Assembly (NCBI RefSeq): GCF_007745175.1
Contig: NZ_CP036271.1
Coordinates: 868,001 to 932,000, forward strand
Origin: Caulifigura coniformis
GTDB lineage: Bacteria > Planctomycetota > Planctomycetia > Planctomycetales > Planctomycetaceae
Length of the DNA: 64,000 bases
Direction: 5' to 3'
Positions 26,439-36,550 of this stretch are shown here, one piece after another. The position numbers and the translations under genes are program-made. The number at the start of each line of letters is the position of its first letter. Position 1 is the first letter of the stretch. The notes under the pieces are model-generated. The model had not been told where the DNA came from. It ran no database searches and was given only the letters and a program-made list of their open reading frames with translations.

Positions 26439-27962
26439 TCACCTTGAGAAATCGTCCGGGTACTTCCAGCGGAATTCTGGATCTTTCGCATAGTCGCGGT
26501 TCGGGTAGCGTTCGAGGATCTCCCGGCACTCGGCCGCGTAGCGCGCGGCCTTGGCATCGTCGAGGAATGGATCTCCGGACTGCACTCGCCACTCAGCGAG
26601 AACGCCTTTCAGCTGATCGAGCGTGGCCCGGTGCCGCGCGTCTGCAGCCAGGTTGTGCAGTTCACAGGGATCACTCTGGAGATCATAGAGTTCCTCCATC
26701 GGCGGGCGCTTCCAGGTCTCGTAGGCCGTCCTGAACTCCTGGGGGGCCGCATCGATTTCCGACTGGGTCGCTCCCCCGGAGAAGTGGCCTTTCCGGCCTT
26801 CGTAAGCTGCGTAGATCGGGTTCTCAGTCCCTCCGAGGAGATTCAGGATCAGCTTGTACCGCCCGTTTCGGACGGTCCGCTTTGGATAATGCCAGAACGG
26901 CGTCGAACCCTCGGCCGCGGAGAATACGTACTCGCGGGTCCATGGCTTCTTCTCACCGCTGATGAATGGCAGCAGTGAAATCCCTGGCAGGCCAGAACTC
27001 GGTTCGATCCCGGCTGCGTCCAGGATCGTGGGGAACAGGTCGATGGAGGAGATGAGGCTGCTGTTCCTCTGCGACGGCGCGATGTGCCCTTTCCAGGACA
27101 TCATCATCGGAACCCGCAGCCCTGCTTCGTAACTGGTGCATTTCGATCGCGGAAACTGGGCTCCGTGATCGCCGAGGTAGATGATCAGCGTGTTGTCGAG
27201 CCGGCCAGTGGCTTCGAGGCCCTTCATCAGCAGACCGACCGCCTCATCGAGTCGCATCATGCAATTGAAATAGTTCGCAGTGAACTCGCGCAGCCGCTCG
27301 CTGTTGGCTCCCACATACGGAAGTGCTCCCTGCACATCCCCGCCGTCGAGAGGCTGAGCAGGCCGGCCTTCGACCTGCTTGTGGACCGGGAAATGGGCGT
27401 CGGGGAAATTCACCATCAGGAAGAACGGGGAGTCACCGTCCTTCACGAACCGCACTGCCTCGTCGGCATAACGCTCCAGGCCCTTCTTGCCGAAGTTGTC
27501 CGCCTTGATGGGATGAAAGTCGAACGGGATTGCCGACACGGGGTTTACATGGATCTTCCCCAGGCATCCCGTCCGGTAGCCGGCCCGCTTGAGTACGGCC
27601 GGCAGCGTGTCGACGATGTGGTCGAACATCCGGTACCCATGCGTCGCCAGGCCGATCTGCCCATTCTGGAACGGATACAGCCCTGTCAGGATCGTGCTGC
27701 GGGACGGGCTGCAGACGGCGTACGTCACGAACGCGTTCTCAAACAGCATTCCCGATTCGGCCAGTCGATCGAGATTCGGGCTCTTCACCTTCCCGGACCC
27801 GTAGCAGCCGAGATCAGGCCCATTGTCTTCCGAGACGATGAGCAGGATGTTGGGACGCGGACCGGCCGAGTCCCGCTTCGCATCTTCTGCGCTCGCTGAT
27901 ACGGCGAGGGGCAGGGCACAGGCAAGAGCGACGAAGACGGTGATCGTGTGTGACATGGACAT
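26439..27962 (-). CDS. Secreted sulfatase, CSPSR type
   Basis: A protein of 507 residues with a signal peptide (ITVFVALACALPLAVSASA). Metal site residues lie in ILLIVSEDNGPD and the formylglycine motif is CSPSR with Cys84. Other sulfatase blocks are TLPAVLKRAGYRTGCLGKIH, LIIYLGDHGAQFPRSK and LYDLQSDPCELHNLA. It needs an anaerobic or aerobic formylglycine maturase, not present here. An ATG at 28013 would add 17 residues. The start at 27962 places the signal peptide correctly, but no ribosome-binding site is decisive. The substrate is probably a sulfated polysaccharide or ester. Confidence 0.9.
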   Translation of the reverse strand: MSMSHTITVFVALACALPLAVSASAEDAKRDSAGPRPNILLIVSEDNGPDLGCYGSGKVKSPNLDRLAESGMLFENAFVTYAVCSPSRSTILTGLYPFQNGQIGLATHGYRMFDHIVDTLPAVLKRAGYRTGCLGKIHVNPVSAIPFDFHPIKADNFGKKGLERYADEAVRFVKDGDSPFFLMVNFPDAHFPVHKQVEGRPAQPLDGGDVQGALPYVGANSERLREFTANYFNCMMRLDEAVGLLMKGLEATGRLDNTLIIYLGDHGAQFPRSKCTSYEAGLRVPMMMSWKGHIAPSQRNSSLISSIDLFPTILDAAGIEPSSGLPGISLLPFISGEKKPWTREYVFSAAEGSTPFWHYPKRTVRNGRYKLILNLLGGTENPIYAAYEGRKGHFSGGATQSEIDAAPQEFRTAYETWKRPPMEELYDLQSDPCELHNLAADARHRATLDQLKGVLAEWRVQSGDPFLDDAKAARYAAECREILERYPNRDYAKDPEFRWKYPDDFSR

Positions 27963-28409
27963 CGAGTGTGACTGGAGCCTGCCGGGGTCGGCAAGCCGGT
28001 GGGACATGCGCATTCCAGGCCGCGGCAGCGCATCGAGGGACCTTCAAAGGGCCGGCTTGAACGCCCGGGACTTCCATGAGTTGCGGCACGAATTGGCTCT
28101 CCCGGCCATCCGGAGTTCGTGTGACGACTTCTGTGGTGGCCGAATTCGTCAACGTCTGGCCACGCCGCGTCAACTTTGGGCGACACGTCGATGAATTCGA
28201 TGCTGCCTCGTCTGAGTCAAACCATGCTGAAACCGTCAATCGGCGCGGGCGACGTCGGTGGATCGCTCTGGCATCGCGTTTGCGATTGCAATCTTGCGTG
28301 CCCTCGAGTCCGGATCGGGCACCGGCTGCCGAGCGATGAGTGCTCGCCTGCCGCGCTCGCTCGCAGGCCCGATCCGGACAGCGGCCCGCTGAAGAGAAAG
28401 GGGAGTTCA
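27963..28409. other. Divergent intergenic region between sulfatase and stress-protein genes
   Basis: About 450 bases between divergent genes that must contain both promoters. No clear operator, hairpin or small gene was seen. Confidence 0.4.
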
Positions 28410-29375
28410 ATGTCATGCACGTCAACTGAATCACGAGCCACAACTCGTCCCCTCCATTCCATTCGCGTGTCGCCCCCACAGTTTCATCACGGGGCGTCAC
28501 TCGACGATGCAGTCGCCAGGCGACTCGACAGCATCGTTGTTCCTCTGGATGGGTCCGAGTTCTCCGAGCATGCGATCCCGTTTGCGGCGGCGCTTGCCAG
28601 GCGCGCGAACGCCGTCCTGAAACTGGTCCGGGCCTGGACGCCAACTGAGTCCGCAATGCTGCACCCTGGATCAGGAGTTTTTGACCTGATCGAAGGACGA
28701 CGACGCACGGAGGCCCGACTCTCTCTCGACAATGTGCAGCGGCGGTTCGGCGCCCGAATGGCGGAGGTGACGGTGGTCAGTCACCTGGTGCAGGCATCCA
28801 GCATTCCTGAAGCCTTGTCGCGAGTTGCCAGGACTTCCGATCTGGTGGTCATGGCGACGCACGGGCGCGGATGGCTCGGCCGGTTGATTCACGGGAGTGT
28901 CGGACGAGATCTGCTCCACGAACGTAAGCGTCCGATCGTTTACCTGCGCGGCTACGACTCGCCGGTCGACTTCTCGGCCGATCCTGTTCCGCGACATGTG
29001 ACTATCGGTCTGGATGGACGAAAGGCATCGGAACAGGTTCTGGAGATGTCCGGCATCATTGCCAGGATCTCTTGCGCCAAGGCGACAATCCTGCATGTCG
29101 ATGACCCCGGCGAGCCTGATGAGCGATTTGCGCACAGTAGCCCGGAGGCCTACCTGCGTTGGGCAGGTCGGACCTTCACGGCCACGGCGCCCGAGGTTGA
29201 GACGCAGATTGTTCGAGATGCGGCGAATCCGGCGAGAGGAATCCTCTCGTTTGTTGACGACTCCGAAAGTGATCTGATCGCTGTGACCAGTCGATCTGCC
29301 AGGCCTTCCCTCACCAGCACGACCGAGAACCTGATCCGCCGGAGTCGCGTCCCGGTTCTTGTCGTGCGCGAGTAA
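28410..29375 (+). CDS. Tandem universal stress protein (two Usp domains)
   Basis: A protein of 321 residues with two Usp domains. The first (about 40-185) has SIVVPLDGSEFSEHAIPFAAA and the nucleotide-binding block MATHGRGWLGRLIHGSVGRDLL. The second (about 200-320) has a weaker site, VTSRSARPSLTSTTENLIRRSRVPVLVV. The first domain probably binds ATP (G-x2-G-x9-G-S pattern). GGGGAG lies four bases before the ATG. A strong stem-loop follows. Confidence 0.9.
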   Translation: MSCTSTESRATTRPLHSIRVSPPQFHHGASLDDAVARRLDSIVVPLDGSEFSEHAIPFAAALARRANAVLKLVRAWTPTESAMLHPGSGVFDLIEGRRRTEARLSLDNVQRRFGARMAEVTVVSHLVQASSIPEALSRVARTSDLVVMATHGRGWLGRLIHGSVGRDLLHERKRPIVYLRGYDSPVDFSADPVPRHVTIGLDGRKASEQVLEMSGIIARISCAKATILHVDDPGEPDERFAHSSPEAYLRWAGRTFTATAPEVETQIVRDAANPARGILSFVDDSESDLIAVTSRSARPSLTSTTENLIRRSRVPVLVVRE

Positions 29376-29380
29376 GCTGG

Positions 29381-29428
29381 CGGGCCAATGCGAGCCGTGA
29401 GGAGCGCAACCTCCCTCGCATTGGCCCG
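29381..29428 (+). terminator. Stem-loop after the universal stress protein gene
   Basis: A perfect 14-bp stem (29381-29394 with 29415-29428) with a 20-base loop, six bases after the stop codon. No T run follows, so it may end transcription by another mechanism or protect the mRNA 3' end. Confidence 0.6.
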
Positions 29429-29654
29429 GTTGTGAAAGGACACAAACAGGAAAGGAGAGTTGAGAAATGTCGTGACAGGAGCTCGCGAACAAGAAGAATT
29501 TTGAGGCGAACCGTGGACGACCGAACTTGAGGCTTTTGCGTCCACATCATTGACGAGCGCGCTCGGACGATTGACGCCTCGCGTCGTCAACATCGCGGTG
29601 TCATGAGTGATGAGCCGGGAACGGCTCCCCGGCCCTTGAGTGGCAGGGGGACGG

Positions 29655-32051
29655 TCACTCCCTGGTCAGCTTGAACACGACCTTGTTGATCGCGCCGGTG
29701 AAGGCGAACACGCCCTTGTCCTTGTAGGCCGGGTCCACGGGCGTGATCGAGTCGCGGCCGACCTCGAACGGTTCGAGCCCGTGCCGGAAGAAGGTGCGTT
29801 CGAGCTTCGATTCGCCGGCGGGCTTGCCGTTGACGAACATCTTCAGGGTCCCACCGTTGGTTTTCGACTTCGGGTCGGGAGTGAACTCGGTCTTCAGTTC
29901 GACCTTTCCTTCGGGAATCTCGACGGTGCCGGGGATGGTCACGTCGGCGACATCGAAGGCCGTGTAGCGGAAGTACGGCTTCTTCTCCTTCAGGTAAATC
30001 GACCATCCGGCCGAGAATGATCCTGCGCACGTGACGACGCCTTCGGCGCCACCTTTCGGGATCTCGAGCGCGGCGGTGATCGTATGGGCGCGGGGGAAGA
30101 GCTGCGGGCCGATCGGTTCGGGAAGCCAGACGCTGGTGCCGAAGTAGGTCCACGCGGTCGGCGGGTCTCCTGCCTCGCGGAGCTTGGGGTCGAAGCGCTC
30201 GCTGAACCGCGGATCGAGCGGGAGCACATCGTACTTCTTCGCTTCTTCGATGAGCCTGGCCTGCAGCGCCTTGATCTTCTCCGGCTCCTTCGCGGCGAGA
30301 TCATCGGACTGACTGAAGTCGTTCTCGATGTTGTAAAGCTCCCACGGGGCGGCCTGCATGAGGGCCAGGTCTTTCCCGAGGGTGACCCACGGAAGTCCGG
30401 TGCGGGCGCAGGCGACCCAGCCGTCGTGATAGATGGCCCGGTTGGTTGCGAGCTCGAAGTATTGCGTCGTGCGCCGGCTCGTCGCCTTCTCATCGTCGAA
30501 GGTGTAGCGCATCGAGACGCCTTCGATCGGCTTTTGCGGAATGCCGTTGACGAGCTTCGGCTCCGGAATGCTGCAGCAATCGAGAATCGTCGGCACCACG
30601 TCGATCACATGGTGGAACTGCGTCCGCAGCTCGCCCTTGGCTTTGATGCCTTTCGGCCAGTGGACGACCATCGGGTTTCGCGTACCGCCGAAGTGGCTCG
30701 CGACCTGCTTCGTCCACTGGAATGGTGCATCCATCGCCCAAGCCCAGCCAACCGGCACATGCGGCTCGCTGGTCGGCCCGCCGATCTCATCGATGCGCTT
30801 GATGGTGCTCTCGAGGCCGAGCTGCAGGCCGATGAGGCTGGCGATCTCGCTGAAGGTGCCTTCGAGCCCGCCCTCGGCGCTCGCGCCGTTGTCGCCGACG
30901 ATGTACATGACGAGCGTGTTGTCGAGTTCGCCGGATGCGCGGAGGCTTTCGACGTAGCGGCCGACTTCGGCATCGGTGTAGTCCATGTAGGCGGCATAGT
31001 TCTCCATGAGCCGCGTGTAGACTTTCTTCTCATCGGCCGAGCGCGAGTCCCATGACGGGATCTCGCTCGGGCGGGGGGTGAGCTTCGTTCCCTGGGGGAT
31101 GACCTTGTCGGCGAGCTGCTTCGCGTGGGTCAGCTCGCGCTGCTTATCCCAGCCGTGGTCGAACTTGCCTTTGTATTTCGCGAGATAGTCTCTCGGCGGC
31201 TGATGCGGGGCGTGAACTCCGGAGGTGCTGAAGTAGACGAACCAGGGCTTGGTGGGGCTGGCCGCACGAATATTCTGGGTCCACCGGATGGCCTCATCGG
31301 TCATATCGGCGGTGAAGTGGTAGCCCTCTTCCGGCGACTTCGGCTGCGGCACCCACGACGTATTGCGGTAGAGCGTGGGGTAGTACTGGTTCGTCTCGCC
31401 CTGGTTGAAGCCGTAGAAGTAGTCGAATCCCAGTCCGGTCGGCCAACGGTTGAACGGGCCCGCGGGGGAGATGTCGGGCTCGGCGGTGTTGTGCCACTTG
31501 CCGAACATGCCGGTGGCGTAGCCGTTGTCGCGAAGGGTTTGAGAGACGAGTGCGGCGTTCTCGGGAATGAGCCCCGTGTAGCCAGGGTAGCCGGTGCCCA
31601 TCTCGATGATGACGCCGGTTGCGACGCTGTGATGATTCCGCCCGGCCAGCAATGCGGCACGAGTGGGGCTGCAAAGGGCTGTCGTGTGGAACCGGTTGTA
31701 CTTCAGCCCGTTGTCGGCGAGCTTCTGCATGTGGGGCGTGGGGACCGGGCCGCCGAAGGTCGAGCACATTCCGAATCCGACGTCATCCAGCAGGATGACG
31801 AGGACGTTGGGAGCGCCCTGGGGCGCCTTCACCGGCAACGGGTAGTCGGGCGTCGAGTCCTTGAACGTCACGCCGATTTTCCCCTTGAAGGCCGGATCGG
31901 GCTTAGGGAGTTGGGTGCCGTCGGATGCGGGGGACGCGGTTTGAGCTGTCGACTGAGCGAACAACCCGTTCCCGTCGCCGGGCATGTCGACCCCGCCGAG
32001 TCCAAGGCCGACTGCAACCAATGAGACAGCGAGCAGAAATCGCGAACGCAT
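29655..32051 (-). CDS. Secreted arylsulfatase, CSPTR type, copy A of a tandem pair
   Basis: A protein of 798 residues with a signal peptide, then NVLVILLDDVGFG (metal site), the formylglycine motif CSPTR with Cys127 in HTTALCSPTRAALLAGRNHHS, FGKWHNTA, IVGDNGASAEGG and WTKQVASHFGGTRNPMVV. The last 200 residues form a beta-rich module (ITAALEIPKGGAEGVVTC to GAINKVVFKLTRE) resembling a lectin-type sandwich. GGAGG lies seven bases before the ATG. It lies 66 bases downstream of its paralogue and is probably co-transcribed. Confidence 0.95.
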   Translation of the reverse strand: MRSRFLLAVSLVAVGLGLGGVDMPGDGNGLFAQSTAQTASPASDGTQLPKPDPAFKGKIGVTFKDSTPDYPLPVKAPQGAPNVLVILLDDVGFGMCSTFGGPVPTPHMQKLADNGLKYNRFHTTALCSPTRAALLAGRNHHSVATGVIIEMGTGYPGYTGLIPENAALVSQTLRDNGYATGMFGKWHNTAEPDISPAGPFNRWPTGLGFDYFYGFNQGETNQYYPTLYRNTSWVPQPKSPEEGYHFTADMTDEAIRWTQNIRAASPTKPWFVYFSTSGVHAPHQPPRDYLAKYKGKFDHGWDKQRELTHAKQLADKVIPQGTKLTPRPSEIPSWDSRSADEKKVYTRLMENYAAYMDYTDAEVGRYVESLRASGELDNTLVMYIVGDNGASAEGGLEGTFSEIASLIGLQLGLESTIKRIDEIGGPTSEPHVPVGWAWAMDAPFQWTKQVASHFGGTRNPMVVHWPKGIKAKGELRTQFHHVIDVVPTILDCCSIPEPKLVNGIPQKPIEGVSMRYTFDDEKATSRRTTQYFELATNRAIYHDGWVACARTGLPWVTLGKDLALMQAAPWELYNIENDFSQSDDLAAKEPEKIKALQARLIEEAKKYDVLPLDPRFSERFDPKLREAGDPPTAWTYFGTSVWLPEPIGPQLFPRAHTITAALEIPKGGAEGVVTCAGSFSAGWSIYLKEKKPYFRYTAFDVADVTIPGTVEIPEGKVELKTEFTPDPKSKTNGGTLKMFVNGKPAGESKLERTFFRHGLEPFEVGRDSITPVDPAYKDKGVFAFTGAINKVVFKLTRE

Positions 32052-32117
32052 GTGTCAGCCTCCAGAATATGGCGAGAGGATGGGACGGGCATCTCTGCCT
32101 GAACGCGTCAGGTGATC

Positions 32118-34577
32118 TCACTTCTTGAGGTCGATCGTCACCTTCTCGACCGTTCCGGTGAAAGAGAACGGCAGCTTGTAAGTGAAGTCGATCGCCGAGC
32201 CGGTATCGGTGCCGACATCGACTCCTTCTCCGAGCGAGAACTGCAGTGGGACCGTCCTCGGCAATTTGCCTTCGCCGACCTTCTTGCCGTTCGCGGTGAG
32301 AGTCACCGTCGCGGGCTTGCCGAGTTCGCCGGCCTTGCCCTCATACGCAAAGTTCATCACCAGCGAGACCTTCCCTGTCGGCAGAGTCTCGGAAGTGATT
32401 GTCGTCCGTTCGATCGCCAGCATGTTGTAGACGAAATGTGCCTTGCCCTCGCGGACGTAGATGCCGTAGCCGCCGGTCAGACCGCCGTGCGTATAGACCA
32501 TCCCCTCGGCCCCCTTCGCAGGGATGTCAATGTCCATCGTCACTGCGAATGACTTATTCAGCACAGGCGGCGCGGCCCCGTCAGGAAGGGCAACCTGGCC
32601 GGGGTAGTAGACGTACTCGTTGCGCTTGCCCGCGAGGCTCGGACGCCCCTGGAGTTCGGCGTTGAGCCGTTCGACGGCCCGCCAATCGAGCGGGAGGACG
32701 TTGTACTTCTCGGCCTCCTGCCAGAACATCGCTTCGAGTTCCTTCACCTTCTCCGGATGTTTGTCAGCAACATTCTCTGACTGCGAGAAGTCCTTCGAGA
32801 CGTCATACAGCTCCCATTTCGCGGTGAGCGGGTCAAACTCGCCGCGGACGGGCACCCAAGGGACAAAGCTGCGACTGGAGGCCATCCAGCCGTCGTGATA
32901 CATGCCGCGGTTGACGAGCAGCTCGAAGTACTGGGTCTTGCGGGTTTCGGGAGCGGCTTTCTCTGTGAACGTCTTGAGGAAGCTGGCGCCCTCGATTGGG
33001 CGCTGTTCGATGCCGTTGAGCATCGTGGGCTGCGTGATCCCGATGGCCTCATAGAGCGTCGGCACGATGTCGATCACATGGAGGAACTGCGAGCGAAGTC
33101 CCCCCTTGTCTTTGATCTTTGCCGGCCACGAAATGATCATCGGGTTTCGTGTGCCACCGAAGTGCGACGCGACCTGCTTGGTCCACTGGAACGGCGTGCA
33201 CATCGCGTGGGCCCAGGCGCTGGGGAAGTGGTTGAACCACTTCGGTCCGCCGATCTCGTCGAAGTGCTTGAGATTGTCTTCCCACTTCTCCGGGAAGCCG
33301 TTGAAGAACAGATTCTCGTTGAGGCTTCCCTCGATCCCGCCCTCGGCACTGGAACCATTGTCGCCGACGATGTAGATGAAGATCGTGTTCTCGGCGTTCG
33401 GCGTTTGCTTGACCGCATCGATCACGCGGCCCATGTGATGGTCGACATGCGCCGCATAGCCAGCGAACACTTCCATCATCCGCGAGTAGACCTTCTTCTG
33501 TCCGTCGTTGAGTGAACTCCACGCGGGCAGGCCCTCGCTGCGCGCGGTGAGTTTCGTGTCGGGCGGCACAACCCCCTTTTCGATCTGCCGCTTCAGAGTC
33601 GCCTCGCGATAGGCATCCCAGCCGGCATCGAACTGCCCCTTGAACCTGTCGATCCACTCTTTCGGAGCATGGTGGGGTGAATGATTCGCCCCGGGCGCGA
33701 CGTACAGGAAGAATGGCTTGTCGGGCGAGATGCTGGTGGACTTCCGGACCCAGTCGATGGCCCTGTCCGCCAGGTCTTCAGTCAGGTGGTAGTTCGCATC
33801 GTTGCTCTTCGGAACGAGGTTGCGATTCTCGAAGAGCAGGGGATCCCAATGATTCATGTCTCCGGCGTTGAAGCCGTAGAAGTAGTCGAATCCCAGTCCG
33901 TTGGCCCAGCGGTCGAACGGGCCGACGGCACTCGTTTCCCACGCGGGGGTGTTGTGGTTCTTGCCGATCCACGCGGTCATGTAGCCGTTCTGCCGCAGGA
34001 CTTCGCCGATCGTGCCGCAGCTTCGCGGCAGCACGCAGGTATAGCCGTCGTAGCCGGTGGCGGCTTCGGTGATCACGCCGGTCGCCGCTGAATGGTGGTT
34101 CCGGCCGGTGATGAGCGCCGCCCGCGTCGGGCTGCACAGAGCGGTCGTGTGAAATCGATTGTACTTCAGGCCTTCTGAGGCCAGCTTGTCGAGGGTCGGT
34201 GATGGCACACCGCCGCCGAATGTTGAGTACTGCCCGAAGCCGGTGTCGTCCAACAGAATCAGTACGACGTTCGGAGCGCCCTTGGGAGCCGCGGCCGGTT
34301 GGGGAAACTGCGGTGGGTCAGACTCTTTATAAGTCTTGCCTTCCTTCCCCTTGAACTTGAAATCGGGACGAGGAAGGACCTTCGGAGTACCGCCGGAAGC
34401 CGGTTGATCCTGGGCGATGGCCAAATTGGAATGCGGGTGTGCGATCAAGGCGCTGAGCAGGGCGACGGTCGCAATCAACGCAACTTTCTTTCGGGACAGA
34501 TGCGTGTACTTCGCTTCGACTCCTCGAGGATCGATCGTGACTAATGATCCATCGCGGGGGCCGAGACTTCCCGGCAT
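32118..34577 (-). CDS. Secreted arylsulfatase, CSPTR type, copy B of a tandem pair
   Basis: A paralogue of the downstream gene with the same order of blocks: NVVLILLDDTGFGQYSTFGG, HTTALCSPTRAALITGRNHHS, IGKNHNTP, IVGDNGSSAEGG, WTKQVASHFGGTRNP, and a C-terminal beta module ending FTGTVEKVTIDLKK. A signal peptide (KKVALIATVALLSALIAH) begins about 30 residues after the ATG at 34577. The true start is uncertain because the frame runs upstream to 34766 and no start near the signal peptide has a good ribosome-binding site. The substrate is unknown. Confidence 0.92.
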   Translation of the reverse strand: MPGSLGPRDGSLVTIDPRGVEAKYTHLSRKKVALIATVALLSALIAHPHSNLAIAQDQPASGGTPKVLPRPDFKFKGKEGKTYKESDPPQFPQPAAAPKGAPNVVLILLDDTGFGQYSTFGGGVPSPTLDKLASEGLKYNRFHTTALCSPTRAALITGRNHHSAATGVITEAATGYDGYTCVLPRSCGTIGEVLRQNGYMTAWIGKNHNTPAWETSAVGPFDRWANGLGFDYFYGFNAGDMNHWDPLLFENRNLVPKSNDANYHLTEDLADRAIDWVRKSTSISPDKPFFLYVAPGANHSPHHAPKEWIDRFKGQFDAGWDAYREATLKRQIEKGVVPPDTKLTARSEGLPAWSSLNDGQKKVYSRMMEVFAGYAAHVDHHMGRVIDAVKQTPNAENTIFIYIVGDNGSSAEGGIEGSLNENLFFNGFPEKWEDNLKHFDEIGGPKWFNHFPSAWAHAMCTPFQWTKQVASHFGGTRNPMIISWPAKIKDKGGLRSQFLHVIDIVPTLYEAIGITQPTMLNGIEQRPIEGASFLKTFTEKAAPETRKTQYFELLVNRGMYHDGWMASSRSFVPWVPVRGEFDPLTAKWELYDVSKDFSQSENVADKHPEKVKELEAMFWQEAEKYNVLPLDWRAVERLNAELQGRPSLAGKRNEYVYYPGQVALPDGAAPPVLNKSFAVTMDIDIPAKGAEGMVYTHGGLTGGYGIYVREGKAHFVYNMLAIERTTITSETLPTGKVSLVMNFAYEGKAGELGKPATVTLTANGKKVGEGKLPRTVPLQFSLGEGVDVGTDTGSAIDFTYKLPFSFTGTVEKVTIDLKK

Positions 34578-34940
34578 TTGCGACGGCCTGCGAAATCTGG
34601 AAGCACTGCTTGCGGCAGTGCCCTGGACTGAACGCCCTTCTTCAGTGGCGGCCGGGTGAAGATGACTCAGTGGCAATCGCGGCAGCCCGGGATCTTTGCG
34701 AATACATGGTGGTATCTCCGTCGACGGTCTTCGATCATCAATTCCGCAGAAGCGACGGGCCCGCAACCTCGCGTCATCTTACGTCGCGGCATCGGCAACG
34801 CCAGTTCGCCGTGAGCTCGGATTGTGAAAATTACGGCTGAACTCCAACAAGTCTGAGCCGTCGCGATGCGTCGACCTTTGTGCAAAACTTGATGTCTGTT
34901 CATCGCAACTGAACTGACACCGGATTCTGGTCGCCACTTC
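34578..34940. other. Divergent intergenic region between two sulfatase genes
   Basis: About 360 bases between the copy B sulfatase and the next, plus-strand sulfatase. It may include the real N terminus of copy B. No clear promoter or hairpin was identified. Confidence 0.35.
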
Positions 34941-36404
34941 ATGAGCTCAGCTTCACACTGCGGGTCGCGGCGTCGCGCATGCCTTGTATGCATCGGGATA
35001 CTCGGCGTGTTGTTGACCCACGGGACGAACGCCGGCGCGCAGCAGCCGGCGGTGCGGCCCGATGTGCTGTTTCTGGTCGTTGACGACATGAACGACTGGA
35101 TCTCGCTGCTCGATCCTGCGGCGCCGATCAAGACGCCGCACCTGGAGCGACTGGCCGCCCGGGGCATGCTGTTCACGAAAGCCTATTGTGCCTCCCCCTC
35201 GTGCAATCCTTCGCGAACGGCGACGTTGACCGGGGTGCGTCCTTCGACAACGGGGGTCTATGGGAATCGCAGCGACTGGCGTCGGGCGATGCCTACACGA
35301 CCGACGCTGATGCAACGGTTCATGGAGGCGGGATATGACGTCCGCGGCGCCGGCAAGGTCTTTCATCATCATCTGGATGGGGCGTTTCACGACAAAGCGT
35401 CATTCCATGACTTTCAGCCCATGCGGCCGCAGCAGTACCCGCCCGAGAAGCTGAACTGGGCGCCGGAATATGGATCGAAGAACACCGACTGGGGCCGCTG
35501 GCCGGAAACGGTCGAGCAGACGATCGATTTTCAGACGGCGGAGTACTGCGTCCGCGCGCTCCAGGAACGGCCGCTCGATAAGCCGCTATTTCTGGCGTGC
35601 GGAATCTACAAGCCGCACTCGCCGTTCTTCGCACCGCCCGCTTATCACGTGCCGTTTGAAACCATCACGGGGCCGCCACTGCCGGCGGACGACATGGCCG
35701 ACCTGCCGGCCGGAGCACGGACGTTGCTCGGAGAATCGGACTGGTTCTGGCAGGGCCTCAGGAAACTCGATGAGCGCCGCCCCGGGGCTTACCACGATTT
35801 CCTCCGCAGCTATGCCGCATGTGCGTCACTGGCCGACGAACAGATCGGTCGTGTCCTGACGGCGCTCGAGAAGAGCGGCCGAAGCGGACGGACGATCATC
35901 GTGCTGTGGTCCGACCATGGCTTCCACCTGGGCGAGAAGGAGCACCTCGAGAAATTTGCCCTGTGGGAGAAGACGACGCATGTGCCGTTCATTGTCGTTG
36001 CTCCCGGGGTTGCCGCGCCGGGCGGTCGCTGTCACGCGCCCGTCGACCTGATGACGATCTACCCGACTCTGCTCGAGCTGTGCGGGCTTCCGGCTGATCC
36101 GGAGTGTGAAGGCGTGAGTCTCACTTCGCTCTTGCGCGATCCGGACGCGGAATGGGAACGCCCGGCGTTGATGACGTATGGCCGCGGCAATCATGCCGTG
36201 CGAAGCAGGGACTGGCGATATATTCGTTACGCCGATGGGACCGAGGAACTCTACGATCACCGCCATGATCCGCAGGAGTGGAACAACATCGCGGCCGACG
36301 GGAAGTTTGCCCCGATTCTTGCGGAGCATCGTGCCTGGCTGCCGAAACAAGATGCGCCGCCAATCGCTGACCTCAAGCCGGCGAAAGGACGCAAGGGGCA
36401 GTGA
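34941..36404 (+). CDS. Secreted sulfatase, CNPSR type (iduronate-2-sulfatase-like)
   Basis: A protein of 487 residues with a signal peptide (ACLVCIGILGVLLTHGTNAGA). The metal site is VLFLVVDDMNDW and the formylglycine motif is CNPSR with Cys88. The blocks GVYGNRSDWR, RGAGKVFHHH, GIYKPHSPFFAPPAY and LWSDHGFHLGEKEHLEKFALWE match the iduronate-2-sulfatase-like group. The C terminus is short (ELYDHRHDPQEWNNIA). Confidence 0.93.
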   Translation: MSSASHCGSRRRACLVCIGILGVLLTHGTNAGAQQPAVRPDVLFLVVDDMNDWISLLDPAAPIKTPHLERLAARGMLFTKAYCASPSCNPSRTATLTGVRPSTTGVYGNRSDWRRAMPTRPTLMQRFMEAGYDVRGAGKVFHHHLDGAFHDKASFHDFQPMRPQQYPPEKLNWAPEYGSKNTDWGRWPETVEQTIDFQTAEYCVRALQERPLDKPLFLACGIYKPHSPFFAPPAYHVPFETITGPPLPADDMADLPAGARTLLGESDWFWQGLRKLDERRPGAYHDFLRSYAACASLADEQIGRVLTALEKSGRSGRTIIVLWSDHGFHLGEKEHLEKFALWEKTTHVPFIVVAPGVAAPGGRCHAPVDLMTIYPTLLELCGLPADPECEGVSLTSLLRDPDAEWERPALMTYGRGNHAVRSRDWRYIRYADGTEELYDHRHDPQEWNNIAADGKFAPILAEHRAWLPKQDAPPIADLKPAKGRKGQ

Positions 36405-36550
36405 TGGCAAGGACTGCCGCTAATTGTCGATCACGACAATTTGTGGATCCTCGGCCCTTCTGGCGCATCGACCGATCGGGACTTGCCACATCGCTTACGT
36501 TTCAATTCGGCCGTTTCGCGATCGGCGGACGACAGGCACGGAAGGGAGCA